Shown: positions 1 through 40,145, numbered from the stretch's first letter. The stretch: 64,000 bases of DNA from Rhineura floridana (GCF_030035675.1 NC_084499.1:18188739-18252738); one strand, 5' to 3'. Notes: generated from the letters alone by a model not told the origin. Translations and numbers: made by a program.

Positions 1-68
1 AGCAGGGATTCGAACCCTGGTCTCCAGAGTCCCGAGTCCAACACTCGAACCACTATACCACGCTGGAT
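1..68 (-). repeat. tRNA-headed SINE fragment (Sauria-type), cut by window edge
   Basis: Read on the minus strand this is the tRNA-like head of a squamate SINE. It has an A-box-like stretch (GTGGTATAGTGGTT) followed by a B box (GGTTCGAATCC). The same head recurs at 27088 and 47263. Only the head is inside the window; the body and tail lie to the left of position 1. Confidence 0.8.
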
Positions 69-162
69 CTCCCTGGTTGGAGTGGAGGGAATTGTTCTGT
101 GGCTTCCATTGCCTGCACCAACACCTTTGCTCCTCTTCCCCCCATCCCCAAACGTACCACAG

Positions 163-552
163 GTACCCCCACGACGTGGTGAACCACCTCAGCTGCGATG
201 AAGCCCGGAACCACTACGGCGGCGTGGTGAGCCTCATCCCCATCGTCCTAGACTGCATAAAGGAGTGGGTGGCCCACACCGAGAAGCTTCCGCGGAACAT
301 GCTACACAGCGTGAGTGCCAGGAGGGCGGCCATCTATCAGCAGACAGACCTGCCCATTCGGCACGTCGGGGACCGCGATCATTTAGGCCTGCCCGCTTAC
401 ACCACCGAGGCCACTCAGACCTTGCCTAGTTGGACAGAGAAGGGCAGGGAGCGGGAAAATAGGCGGGTTAAACTGAAGGAGCTGGGCGGCCTAGGGAGGG
501 CCATCCGCAAGTTCCTCGACGGGCCCTGGAAACCACCTGGTAAACATGCATT

Positions 553-556
<4 letters not shown>
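163..556 (+). CDS. SPACA9: SPACA9 terminal coding exon
   Basis: This exon encodes the C-terminal 130 residues of SPACA9 (sperm acrosome-associated protein 9, also called C9orf9), a protein known from cilia and sperm flagella as a microtubule inner protein. The exon follows an AG acceptor at 161-162 and opens with YPHDVVNHLSCDEARNHYGG, then VVSLIPIVLDCIKEWVAHTEKLPRN, which matches the conserved SPACA9 C-terminal helical part as I recall it. The last ~75 residues (SARRAAIYQQTD to GKHAF) are basic and more variable. The stop is TAA at 554-556. Upstream exons are outside the window. Position fits vertebrate synteny: SPACA9 is transcribed toward the 3' end of TSC1, so the two genes converge. Confidence 0.88.

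Positions 557-558
<2 letters not shown>

Positions 559-592
<34 letters not shown>
559..592. repeat. (GA)n microsatellite
   Basis: An almost perfect GA dinucleotide run starts three bases after the SPACA9 stop codon. Confidence 0.95.
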
Positions 593-596
<4 letters not shown>

Positions 597-848
597 CTCG
601 TTCACTTAGCTTCTGGTGATTGAAACACAGTCTCCCTATATCTGCTGCAGTTATGCCCTTTCCTGATTAAAGAGAGAGAGAGATTGTGCTTGTCGCTACC
701 AAAGCAGTGATATCTTATTCCTTTCTTGGGGCAGGCCGTTGCTCAGGTCGTGGATCCTTTAGCCTACTCCCATTAACACTGTTTTTTTAATTAATCCCAG
801 CGTTAGAGTAGACCAGGCCTATAAAGTTAGCAACAGTGGAGACTGCTA

Positions 849-980
849 ACTCCAATGTCAGCAGGGGAGTGAATCCACTCCGCGGTTTTGTCTGAACTTT
901 CAATAAGCTGTCCAAGGTGCTGAACCTGAGCTGCTTGAAAGTTCAGACGAAAACCCAGAGCAGATTCACTGACATTGGAG
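849..980. repeat. Imperfect inverted repeat (hairpin)
   Basis: CTCCAATGTCAG at 850-861 pairs with CTGACATTGGAG at 969-980. TTTTGTCTGAACTTTCAA (about 886-903) pairs with TTGAAAGTTCAGACGAAAA (935-953). The arms are about 50 bases with mismatches and an internal bulge, and the loop is about 30 bases. It may be an old palindromic MITE or a structured part of the SPACA9 3' UTR. Confidence 0.7.
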
Positions 981-2070
981 CCACCAGTGTCCAGTGGTTA
1001 GTGACTGACCAGGCTGAGATTCACCCACCAGCAATATGTATTGCGTGTGGTTTCCCAAGCACTTGAGAACCTTCAAGTTTTTGTAGTACTTATGGTGGCA
1101 GGAAAAAAAGCTTTGATGGAGCCCTCAGTGAGCCGCCATTGCAGTGCAAAGGCTTTTGGTTAAGCCTTGGTTGAAGTCCCCGGCTTCCCCAAGTTTTATG
1201 GGCCTGAATGGGGTTGCTTATTGTTGCAGAGAGGGGCAGTAAAACAACCACAGGATGGAGGTCCCATTCACACAGACATTTTTGAGATGGTGGAAATGCC
1301 CCTCAAACTGTACACCTGTCTGCGACTTCCCCACTGCCTGGATGAAGTTGAACCAGGAGATGGCGAACTGTAACAGCTTTCTGCTGGGCTCAGCCCTGAA
1401 TGCAGCTGAGTAGAACTTTTGACTGTCCAGGGGGAAAACACACAAGGCAGGAGAGAAATATTTTTATACTGAAAACTGCCATGTCAGCTCAAGAGACTCG
1501 CACCACATTTCAGCTTTTTTAAAAAATGCCACCTCTGGAAAATGGGTGCCACAGCCACCCCTGGGAGCTGTGATGCTCTGATGGACAGCTTGACTTCTCA
1601 CCAAAAACTGGGTGGTGGTGGGGGAAGCCACCACATTTCCAGCATGCAGCTGATGATGGGAGCCAGTCTCTCTCTCTCTCTCTCTCTCCCCCTCTCACAA
1701 ACTCACACCAACTTTTGCCAGGGCTGGGGGGCGGGGGGGGGAAGCACCCCTTGTTTATACAAAACTGAGCATCTTCACATTAGATCTTGTCAGTACAACT
1801 CACCTCCTTTTGTCTGATTGTTCTGTTTTCCCCTCCTCACAGGATCCTTAGCTCCTGTTTTTTTTGCCTCTTAACCGGAAGATGCTTCTGAATAAAGCCA
1901 TTTCCCCTGCACGCACGGCTCGTTGCTAGAATGATAGAGGTGCTGTCGTGACCAAAGTCCTAAAGGAAGAATATGTGGAGGCAGGGGAGGGAAAAAGCAG
2001 GGAGAGGCAAACGTAGCGATCATTTAATTTCCGGGACAGAGGGCTCCCCCTCCCCACGTATAAACATGGT

Positions 2071-2309
2071 TTGTTGTTGTTACATGCCTTCAAGTCGATC
2101 ACGACTGATGGCGACCCAATAAATCTTTGCTTGGATATATTCCTAGGGTTTTCCTGGTAAGAGGCATTCAGAGGTGGTTTACCATTGCCCGTCCTCTAAG
2201 CCTACAGCACTCCCAGGCAGTCTCCCATCCAAGTGCTAACCAGGCCTGACCCTGCTTAGCTTCCAAGATCAGACGAGAGCGAGCGTGTTCAGGGTAGTAT
2301 GGCCGTAGG
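2071..2309 (-). mobile_element. 5S rRNA-derived SINE with BovB-like tail, flanked by 10-bp TSD
   Basis: On the minus strand the element begins with an almost complete 5S rRNA-like head (CCTACGGCCATACTACCC, then ...CTCGTCTGATC..., then GGATGGGAGAC). The tail contains the RTE/BovB-like motif around GTGATCGACTTGAAGGCATG and ends in (ACA)n. TAAACATGGT at 2061-2070 is repeated exactly at 2310-2319 and is the target duplication. The internal 5S promoter boxes look well preserved. It is not a functional 5S gene because it continues into a SINE body. Confidence 0.88.
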
Positions 2310-2485
2310 TAAACATGGTACCCCACTTTTTATTATTGTTTTCATCACGATTTCTCTCTTCCTCCTTCACAGTAGGAAGAATTGGAAGTCTAGGGCAAAA
2401 CCCAGTTCCTAAATTCTTCCCGGACAGCCCCTGTACTTTTATTTGGTTTGTCCTGTTGGCAGGTTCAAGACACATCCCAGGCCTT

Positions 2486-2668
2486 TTATGGGCCGTAGCT
2501 CAGTGGTAAGAGTCCCTGCCTTGCATGCAGAAGGTGGCAGGTTCCGTCCCTGACAGCACCTTTGGGAAGGGCTGGGAGAGGATCCTGGCTGAAGCCCCAG
2601 AGAGATGCTGCCAGTCAGTGTGTGGCCCTGACGCACGATAAGGCAGCTTCCTGTGCCCGTAGACAAAA
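2486..2668 (+). mobile_element. tRNA-headed SINE, family B
   Basis: The head reads GCCGTAGCTCAGTGGTAAGA, with a B-box-like GGTTCCGTCCC. It is followed by a body shared by about 15 copies in this window (CTGCCAGTCAGTGT, then AAGGCAGCTTCCTGTG). The family has a tRNA-like promoter and a body unlike the Sauria-type SINE. I do not know its formal name. No clear target duplication was found. Confidence 0.75.
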
Positions 2669-2734
2669 GAAAGGACTTCATGCAGTTCAGAGTTAAAACG
2701 CCGGAGTTTGCTCCCACAAGGTGTAGCAACAGCC

Positions 2735-3025
2735 ACTGACTCCGACGGCTTTCAAGCAGGGTTAGACAAATTCTAAAAGGGTACGGCGACCAGTAGCTAC
2801 TAGCTATGGAGGCTATGTACTACCCTCCACGGTCAGAAGCAGTACGCCTCTGGATGCTAGTTGTTGGGAGTCGCCAAGTGGGGAGGGTGCTCTTGCACTC
2901 GGGTCCTGCTGGCGGGCTTCCTGTTGGGGCATCTGTTTGACCCCTGTGAGAGCTGGAGGCTGGACTAGATGGGCCTCCTGTGGCCTGATCCACAGCCGGG
3001 CTCTTCTTGTGTTCTCAATCAAGGC
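2735..3025 (+). mobile_element. CR1/L3-like LINE 3' end
   Basis: This is the 3' portion of a non-LTR element also seen at 37100, 48029 and 58750. Diagnostic pieces are GGCTGGACTAGATGGGCC and the terminal GGGCTCTTCTTGTGTTCTC. It is strongly 5'-truncated, as is usual for LINEs. Confidence 0.7.
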
Positions 3026-4244
3026 AGCTCCTTTCTTCTAAAAGGCGGCATGGGCTTTACTCTTATCACCTGGGAGAGTTTGGTAGACACATGGGGTGAA
3101 AAGCCACAAATAGAGGCAGAGTCACAGAAGCCAAAGCACCAGGTTAGACCAGCCTGCACTGCAGAGGACAGTCTATTTGGGTAAGTGGGGCACTGCCCCA
3201 CCCTCAGTCCGCTTCACCCTCCATCCACCCGCCTTCTTACTTAACAGCCAGTGAGCTGCCTCCTCCTCTTCCCGAATCTCTCTCGTTGGCTCTGGATGCG
3301 CCAGTCACTGCCTTTGGCTCCACCTCCTGTAGGCCTCCCTGCCTTCTGCCCTCCCAGTCCCGATGGGCATCAAACACCACTGGTGCTCTGATGTTAGCTC
3401 CAGTTCTAGTTTTCTTTGGGGGGGAATGGAAAGAAAGTTATCCTTTTCCATCAACACATTGGTAATAAGGTAGTCCATCAAAATGCACAGTGGGGTTTGG
3501 GTTTCTTCGCTACATGCAGGAAGTGAAGTAAATGAATAATTGAGCCCTTTCAACCTACATCCCCACGCTTTTGGCAGAAAACGTTTATTATTTATGGTGG
3601 TGTTTATAGAGCTACCAAAGCATTCTGCTTAGCACTAGAAAGCGCTGGAAGCCAATTTATTTTTCTCTTTTTCTATCTTGCTGGCTTCCTTTCTCTGATG
3701 TAATACATATTTAATCATTTTCATCCAGGTAGGAAACCGTCCCCCTTGAATATTAAACCAGGATTGAACTATATTTTTATATAAAGGTTTCTTCTTCTTC
3801 TACGTGCCCAATTTCTCCTGTGTCATATAGGTAATCCTTCCCCCGGCCAATGCTTCATGCAGAAAGTCCAAAAATATTACATCAAGCCATTCACACTCCA
3901 ATTTAACCGCATCCATTTTATGGCTTCAGTGGCACATGGAAGGTGCCACATTAACCATTTATTGCTGGTATTGGTTTTAATTCCCCCATAAGGTCACGCT
4001 AATCTTGACAATAGACTGTTTCAAGCCATCATCCGAGAGTGAAAATGAGAATTCCCACTTAGCTGCCTGTGAAAGGTTGCCTCGATGCTCAAAAATTGGG
4101 CTCTCGTGTTTAAAATCCATCATTATAGAGAAGTGGGGGTGAAAAGGGGTGCCCTGGATTTCTGTGCTAGAAAAAGCCTGCCGATTCTCCAGCAGTTGCC
4201 AATCTCCCAGGTCCAGATGCGGCTTTCATGCGCAAGCACATACC
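3026..4244. other. Intergenic stretch, no feature recognised
   Basis: No exon, RNA gene or recognised repeat was found between the CR1/L3-like fragment and the MITE at 4253. It lies between the converging ends of SPACA9 and TSC1. TTTATT motifs (AATAAA on minus) near 3584 and 3655 could be distal TSC1 poly(A) signals, but nothing singles them out. Confidence 0.4.
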
Positions 4245-4252
4245 CTTTAGAC

Positions 4253-4386
4253 TAGCTTTTCCCAACCAGTGTGCCTCCAGAAGTTGTTGGACCACAACTC
4301 CCATCTTCCTGACCACTGGCAATGCTGGCTGAGGCTGATGGGAGTTTTGGTCCAACATCTGGAGGCACACTGGTTGGGAAAGGCTG
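4253..4386. mobile_element. hAT-type palindromic MITE with perfect 8-bp TSD
   Basis: The 134-bp element starts TAGCTTTTCCCAACC and ends GGTTGGGAAAGGCTG, giving terminal inverted repeats of about 25 bases (CAGCCTTTCCCAACC type). CTTTAGAC at 4245-4252 is repeated exactly at 4387-4394. An 8-bp duplication with CAG-starting TIRs is the hAT signature. A second copy is at 42811-42937. Confidence 0.88.
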
Positions 4387-4845
4387 CTTTAGACACTCGT
4401 GCACTGATGCCTCTGGTTCCATTATATTGGGTCAATCTTGGCTACGAGTAACTGACCCCTACTAGACAGATATATCAATATATAGCGACATTATGTCACA
4501 GATGCTAAGGCAGGTAGCTTGATTCCAAACTGAAGCAATGATAGTGTCCACAGAACTTCTAAAAAAACAGATGATGAAATCTAGTCCATCTTCTAAAAAC
4601 AAGATGAAATCTAGTCCAGCATTCTGTCTCCGAAAGTGGACAGACACCCCGGGAACCTCAGAAGCAAGGCATGCTGGGAAGATGGGAGGTTCCATCTAGG
4701 TGTCGCAGCTATTTAGCCACCCAGAGTAATTGACACTGCTTGGAGGTAATGAATCCCAACAGTTTATGCCTGGTTGGAAGCCTAGTTTTGTCACGCCTCA
4801 TTCTGTGCACAAAGCACCTTCACCTCGTAATGCTGAAGCCTTTGT

Positions 4846-4973
4846 TGCAGGGGAACTGGGGACCTCCACAGGTTTTTGGGACTCCCATCAGGTCCAGCCA
4901 GCACGGCCAACGGCCACAAGGGCAGTGGGAGCTGCAGCCCTGCAACTTCTGGAGGGCAGCAGGCTCTAGAGAG
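4846..4973. mobile_element. Palindromic MITE, family A
   Basis: This is a degraded copy of the MITE whose arms read ACTCCCATCAG and CTGCAACTTCTGGAGGG around a centre with GCCAACGGCC. Better copies are at 13452, 39532, 45945 and 49747. It has no coding capacity. Confidence 0.65.
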
Positions 4974-5149
4974 CCTGTCCCAGAAGTGCAGAAATCTTTC
5001 AGGAGAAAGATTAACAGAGCTGGCTTCCCCCTAATAACCAATCTGCACAGTTCCCCTTTATGTGATCCAAGCCAAAGACGGTCCTCGGATGGGATCCTAT
5101 TTTTCATCGTTTGCAAAAACACAGATGAGTGCAAAACAATACGTTTCTT

Positions 5150-8100
5150 TTTATTTTGTTCACAGTTAAACACAAGCAACTGCCGTGACATATTAGAACA
5201 TTCTAGTAAGGACAGCAGAACACTTCTCCATTTGTTTTCATGGTTTTTTTTAAACTTCTCTTGCAGCTTAGATTGTACCATTTCATATTACCATTTCATA
5301 TTTATGGCATTTTCTGTTTTTTTTTTAAATGTCAATTATTTTTAATCATGCTTACAAAGAGCCAGTCAGGAAACAATGTCAACCCTTCAACGGAGAGCTA
5401 TTCTTTTTAGATTTAACTAAAAGCAGTCAGTTTTTTTTAAAAAAAACAAATCATTTCCAGCTTTACCAATGAGATTTTTCTTTCTTTCCTGCTACATCCA
5501 TGATTCAAAGAGACTTGCTGAACAATGGCAATAGATCAGTTCCTCCATAATTTCTGTGGTCCATGGTGATTGTGAGGGGGGGAAGGGGTAAAGGAGTGAA
5601 TCTCTTGGAGATTCTGGTTAAGCTTGACGCTATTCAAGGTGCTCTGGCCTTTTTAAGAGCAAAAGGCTCTCTCAATTAAAGAGTGTGGGTATTTTTTGCT
5701 GTTAAAAACAAGGCCCTTTTTGTAAATGAGGAAGAAAAGTCTGCAGGGGGGAAGGGAAGAGTGAAAACGATTTAATCTAATTGCCAAACTACATCCAAGA
5801 ACTGATTCTGTGGAGATTATGGGATGGGAGGAGAGCTGACGGAGGAAATGTGTTCATCAGCGTTCATCAACCTTGGCCCCCTAGATATTGCTGGATAACA
5901 ATTTCCATCATCCCCAGGCAAGGGTCAGCGATGAAGGGAGCTGCACTCCAGCATCATCTGGGTAAGGCAGGACTGAAGGACACTGCCCCATGGGGCCTAA
6001 TTGACATATGCAGCAAAATGTGGACAGGGGTCAAGGGAGACTGTACCAATGTACTGAGAAGGAGGAAGAGGGTAACATCACACTTGCAATGTTACTCTAG
6101 CTAAAAGGGGGGGGAGGAGAAACGCCTCTCATCAGATCAAGAAAACCTAGCACATCAGGAAGAAAAGATTTCCCTGCTAGTTTTCCTACAGGGGCGTGGC
6201 AGAGGCGAGTGTTCAAAAGGACAGGAGCGTTCAACAGCGAGCCTGAAGTAGTACAGTCCTCTCTGCCACGCTGGGAGGCTGTTGCTGCTGCCGCCACCTC
6301 CTGCTACAGGTATTAAGCCCAGCCACAGAGCGGGCTTTAGAAAGGACTTGGGGGGGGGGAGAGAACATCCCTGGACTATCTTCCAACTCCTGTGCTACAA
6401 ATCTACCACCACTACGTCACACGCAATGACATGTACACACATCACCGTCAAACCCTGGCTTTGCTCTTGCAGGGTTTTTTCTTCTAAACTTCCTGCTCTT
6501 CCAATAATTCTTTGAGGCTTCTGAATGCAAGCCAGCCAAACTCACCATTTATTTATTTCTGAAAGGGGAAGGAACTTTCAGAAGGAGAACCTACGAGATA
6601 TTAAAAAAAAAAAACAGGTTCCAATAGAAATGTACACAGGACCACTGAAGAGGGGAAACGTGATGGCATCTTTGGTACAGGGAGAAATCTCTGCAGCTCT
6701 TTCTTGGATTAGAATGGCCGAGAGAGAGAGAGAGAGAGAGATTTCGGGGATGGGGTAAGAACCAGTCAGTTGTTTTCAGAGACTGGAGGCTGCACCGAGA
6801 GCGAGCTTTAAGTGTCACACGTGGCTGCTGGGAAGTCGAGCTATAGACAAGATCCCAACGTCGAATGCTTTCCCACCGAATATGAGGCAAGGATGTCGAC
6901 GCAAGGAAGTTACTTGCAATGCAGGATGTACCACACCAGGAAAGGCAAAAGAGGAATCCAAGGGTCCAGCTGTGGATCCGCCATGGGGGGGGGGGGTGTC
7001 AGGGCAAGTAAATACAGCTTTTTCTGCAGTGCATCCCAATGCAGGCATCCCTTTACATCGGGAGAACGACAAACCCAGCACAGAGTTGGGTCTCGGTTTC
7101 GAGTCACACGCCACGTCTGAGATGAGGCAGCGACATCCTCTCCCTGCCTCTTCAGATGCCCCCATTTGTCAGGGAATGAATAGGGAGGGGAAGAGGGCTT
7201 CTAATCCAGTACCGGGCGATGGACTGGGCAGCCAACAAGAAACAACTACCTCTTGCTTGGAAACAAGGGGGTGGGCAAAAGCAACACAATAAAAAGAGCG
7301 AGCGGGCTGCATCACAAAGAGGGGCCTCTCCTGGTTTTGATGGACAGAACACCATGCACACAGAGGGCTCTCCCGACGCAGGAGAGGCACTCACGTTTCT
7401 GAAAGCTCTGGGGAAGTTCCAAGCCCACCCACAGAACTCACCGGAAATCACCGCCTGCTTCCATTGGAAAAGCCCTGGCTTTCGCTTCCACTCCGGAGAG
7501 GGGGGGGAGGAGAGGGAACCCACACAAACGGATGTCAGCTCAGCACCAGCTTATCAAGCTAACAATGGGGCAAAATATAAAATGGGGGGGGGAAGGAGCA
7601 TTTCAAACAAGACCCAGAGCCCCTGCATAAGGCGTTCCAGTTTCTCAAAAGGATCGACTGAAAAAAAAAAAGTTTGGTTCATACGTAGAAATGTTAAGGA
7701 CAGCACAGACAACAGTTGAGTGGGCAGAAAGGCGTGCGGGGGGGGGGGAGAGTCATGTGATTTTCCCAATGCTGATGGGCACCATTTAAGTCATGTCATC
7801 ACGAGAGCAAAGTCCCGCCTACTCCCGACGAGCGTGCTTTGGAAAAGGGTGGGGTGGGGTGGAGAAGAGAGACCAATTAAGAAAGGGTAAAGAGCCAAGT
7901 TGTCATCAAATGACTGCACTTAAAAAAAAAAGTACATATCTTCAGGGATTTCCTCAAGAACAGTTAACCCAAGTTCACCAGGAGGAAGAAGGCAGGCATC
8001 CCCCACCTGCCCTGAATGGGAACCGCTGGTGCTTCGCTCTGCAGCTCAGCACACCACCACACTTCACGGGGTGGTTAAGCTGAACTTCTCATATTGCACG

Positions 8101-8456
8101 TAAGTTCGTTGGATGCAACCTCTGAGGGAGAGGCCAAGAAAAGGTGGGAGGGGATCAAAGGCTTGGGGAAAGTCGAGGCACTGCCCCATCAAAGCGAGAA
8201 TGTTCTGCAGGGAGACTTCAAAGAGTGGCAAAGGGGGGGATTAGACTGAGCTCTTCTATATTTCCAGGCCCGGGAGACCCGTTCTGTATTCGTTTCAGCC
8301 AAGTCCGCAAACAATCAGTCCCGTTTCCGTTGTGCGAGCTGGTGGCTCTAGACCCACAAAACCTGAAAGCTTTTAGTTAAAGGGTGCACCAGCGCCTCCC
8401 TGTTCTATGCCAAGAATATGAAAAAGTTAACACTGATTTCGACTCTCTCTTCCTTT
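5150..8456 (-). other. TSC1: TSC1 3' UTR (lower limit uncertain)
   Basis: Sequence directly after the TSC1 stop codon is continuous exon in other vertebrates, with a 3' UTR of several kilobases. There is no coding signal here. The stretch is AU-rich toward the low-coordinate end. TTTATT at 5150-5155 is AATAAA on the minus strand and is one candidate poly(A) signal. A degraded family-A MITE lies at about 5860-5990, with GA and G/A-rich simple tracts at 6099-6120, 6718-6741 and 7740. Large ORFs inside it (for example 6815-7165) have no recognisable product. Confidence 0.5.
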
Positions 8457-36972
<28,516 letters not shown>

Positions 36973-37099
36973 CCTTCTTCCAGCTATGTGCTTCCGTGCA
37001 TGCTACTGTAACTGCGCAACCTCTACCGGTTCCTCATTGGCGCTCCCGTCTCACTGAGGCAAGATAAAAACACTGGCTTTGCAACATGTCCCTTTTTGT

Positions 37100-37625
37100 C
37101 TTCAGCCCAACAGTGGCCATAAGATGAGCCTGCTGGATCAGGCCACTGGCCCATCTCAGTCCAGCATCCCGTTCTCAGCGTAGCCAATTAGATGCCCACT
37201 GGGAAGCCCATGAGCAGGACCTGAATGCAACAGCACTCCCCCCTCCTGCGCTTTCTGGCAACTGGTATTCTGAGGCACGTTGCCTCCAACTGTGCAGGCA
37301 AAGCATAGCCATCTGGGCTAATAGCCACTGATAGCCTGTTCCTCCATGTATTTGTCTAAAACTCTTAGAAAGCCATCCTAGCTGGCTGCCATCACTGCCT
37401 GTTGTGGGAACGTATTTCATAGCTGTCACTATGCATGAAGGACTTTCTTTTATCTGTCCTGAATCTTCCAACATTCAGCTTCACTGGATGTCTGCTAGCT
37501 CTCGAGTCACGCGAGAAGGAGAAAAACTTCTCTCTATCCACTTTCTCCATGCCAGGCATAATTTTATGCCTTTCTATCGTGTTACCTCTTACTCCCCTTT
37601 TTCTCTAAACTAAAAAGCCCCCAAT
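37100..37625 (-). mobile_element. CR1/L3-like LINE 3' end
   Basis: Minus-strand copy about 525 bases long, the longest of this family here. Blocks include TCCTGAATCTTCCAACATTC, GAGAAAAACTTCTCTCTATC and CTGCTGGATCAGGCCACTGG at the 3' end. It sits 47 bases upstream of the ATG exon acceptor. Confidence 0.82.
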
Positions 37626-38073
37626 GCTGAAACTTTCAAAGAAACATATTCTGGTACACTCCAGCAGCGACACATGAAGCCAGTTCAGATGCATTTACAG
37701 GCTACAAATCTAAAGAATCAAGAAGTCTGCTTAAAAGCGTCCTTAAGAGGTTGCTTCCACCCCTGCACATAACCTGTAGGATTGGACAGAACAGACTTAT
37801 GGATGAACACATGCAAGAGTGATATAGAGCAGAAATACAGCAACTTGCCCATCCCTAACTAAAAGTTGTCTCCAAATAACTGGCCAGCTGATTGTTAAAA
37901 TGTAAAATTATTTTTGTTACAACGACTTATGAAGACTGTGGATAGCAAGTACCATATTAAAAGAGGTATTCCTTCCTGTGTGAGAAAAGGGGGCAGGGAT
38001 GCCTCATCCAGGAAAATGTCTGCTGTGATAGATGCATGCATCTCCTTAAAAAACAACGTATGCTTTTCTTTTT

Positions 38074-38305
38074 GCCTACAGCCATACTACCCTGAACACG
38101 CCAGATCTCGTCTGATCTCAGAAGCCAGGCAGGATCAGGCCTGGTTAGTATTTGGATGGGAGACCGCCTGGGAATATCGGGAGCCGTAGGCTTAGAGGAA
38201 GGCAATGGTACACCACCTCTGAATACCTCTTACCATGAAAGCCCTATGAATATATTCATAGGGTCGCCATAAGTCATAATCGACTTGAAGGCATGTAACA
38301 ACAAC
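38074..38305 (+). mobile_element. 5S rRNA-derived SINE with BovB-like tail and TSD
   Basis: The 5S head runs from GCCTACAGCCATACTACC to GGGAGCCGTAGGCTTAG, close to full 5S length. The tail has TAGGGTCGCCATAAGTCATA and ATCGACTTGAAGGCATG and ends in (ACA)n. The flanking GCTTTTCT repeats at 38062 and 38306 (10 of 11 bases) are a plausible target duplication. Confidence 0.9.
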
Positions 38306-38437
38306 GCTTTTCTCTTGAGAAGTAGATTTCCTCAAATGCAGATTTATGTAGATTTAAATTTATTAATACTGATACAACTAACCGATTATGTTTAATGATT
38401 ATTATTACTGGGCAACAGCCCTCAAAAGAATTAGGGT

Positions 38438-38850
38438 TGTGTCCAAGGCTAGTTCTCCTCAGAGTAAATCCACTGAAATTGGTGGGGACATGGCTAACTT
38501 AGGTTCACTAATTTCAGGGGGTCTGTGAGTTCAAATCCCCCTCATGTCTCCTGGGTGTCAAAGGACAGCTAAAGATCACCTCACAGTGAGCAGTTCAGGG
38601 CTGATTTGCCCTGCCACCTTTGCAGCTGTGGGCAAGCTGCATAGTCCCAAGGAGCCCAGTTGCCCCCCAGCTGGCACTTGCGGACAAGGAAGGGGCTAGC
38701 TTGTGCAGCTGTGGCAAGCTGAGCAGGCCCTGGCCAGCTGGGGAAGACTAGCCTCAGAGGGAGGCAATGGTAAACCCCCTCTGAATACCGCTTACCATGA
38801 AATCCCTATTCGTAGGGTCGCCTTAAGTTGAGATCAACTTGAAGGCAGTC
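38438..38850 (+). mobile_element. Family C repeat followed by SINE remnant with BovB-like tail
   Basis: 38438-38520 is a family-C palindrome fragment. A B-box-like GAGTTCAAATCCCC follows, and at 38745-38850 the tail GAGGGAGGCAATGGTAAACC through AACTTGAAGGCAGTCCAT is the same as that of the 47263 SINE. Confidence 0.7.
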
Positions 38851-39531
38851 CATCCAACACCCTAAGTAGAACTTAGTTGGATGGAACCCACAGTACATTG
38901 TTACTTGCCCAACGTCCTTGGGTAGACTAAAGTCCAATACAGAACACAATCCTCTCCCAATCAGGCAGCAATCTCCACGAGCTGGCTTTGGTCTCTCGAA
39001 TTCATTAGACAAAACATCCAATTGTTTCCTGTGTTGCAGGCAGGAAAGACGACTGGCTTTATTTAGAAGATTTTTATCTTGAGTTATTGCACTTAGCATA
39101 GAGGCAGCTGGCAACGGCTGCTTCCACATAGCAGCAAAAGCAAAAGCTAACGCTCCCAAAATCCTCACTTTGGCTGTGAAAGAGGAGAAGGACTTTGTGT
39201 GTTTGCATGTTGTGCTACGTGCCATGACTTAGTGCCACCTTCACCAACCTGGCACCCTCCAGCTGTGTGGACTGCAACTCTCATCAGCCCTGGACCAGGA
39301 TGATGCCACTGCAGCACAATCCCCTTACCCTCATTTGGGACAGAAATAACCAGGGCTGGCAATATTGAAAGCCACTGAGAGGTCCAGAAGAATCAACAGG
39401 GTCACGCTCTCCCCCCGGCCGGAAGCCAAATTGAAATGGGTCTAGAAATATAATTTGGTTTTATTGTCAGGGCTACACAATGCAGTTTCTTCCATTGTCA
39501 AGTCCCAGTAACATCCCAAGCCAAATGCGGG

Positions 39532-39660
39532 GAACCATTGACCCTCCAGATGTTGCTGAACTACAACTCCCATCAGCCCTAACAAGCATAGTCAATGGCC
39601 AGGAATAATGGGAGTTGTGGTTCCACAGTATCTGGAGTGCCAATGGTTCCCTGCACTTGC
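39532..39660. mobile_element. Palindromic MITE, family A
   Basis: Near-complete copy: GCGGGGAACCATTGACCCTC at one end, TGCCAATGGTTCCCTGC at the other, ACTACAACTCCCATCAG and its mirror inside. A clear target duplication was not found. Confidence 0.82.
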
Positions 39661-40145
39661 CCTAAGTGGAAACTAACACACACCACAGAGTCTGAAACGC
39701 TGGCAAGTAAAACTGCTGGCATCGAGCTATCCTCCAACTCAAGCACACAATGCTTCGAAACCAAGGCAGCGATACACTCCTCTACATTTAAAGTTAAATT
39801 TTCATGCCTCTTTTCAGCCACAAAAGCCCCCCCTCAGGGCAACACACAAGAGTTTAATATACAACACAAAACTCACAAGTAAGCCCCAAACAATTTAGAG
39901 AGCTTGTGACAGAATTAAATCCAGAAGAGTGCAGAGGAGAGTTAGGATATTTTCAGGGTGGCATGACAGTCAAATTCCCTCCCCAGGAAATTCTGTCCCC
40001 TCCTACTTTTTAGGAAAAGGAAGAAGGCACAACTATTTAGGAGTGCTTTTGGGATTTTATCACTTACAGGCTACTTTCTCAGTCTGGAAATTTAAGGTGT
40101 TTATTATCTTTTAAAATTATTGCTATTATAATTTTGTTATTGCAT

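Larger units (their letters stand above)
557..1910 (+). other. Probable SPACA9 3' UTR and downstream flank
   Basis: There is no coding sequence here that I can support. Two poly(A) signals are possible for SPACA9: ATTAAA at 666-671 and AATAAA at 1891-1896. The stretch contains a (GA)n run at 559-592, a shorter GA run near 673, an imperfect hairpin at 849-980, and a CT run near 1667-1688. Which poly(A) site is used cannot be decided from sequence. Confidence 0.45.

Noticed and set aside
4820-5345. Overlapping 153- and 201-residue frames downstream of TSC1
   Set aside because: They cover a MITE and AU-rich 3' UTR-like DNA and show no recognisable protein.
38079-38193. Possible 5S rRNA gene
   Set aside because: The 5S-like sequence runs directly into a SINE body with a BovB-like tail and is flanked by a target duplication.
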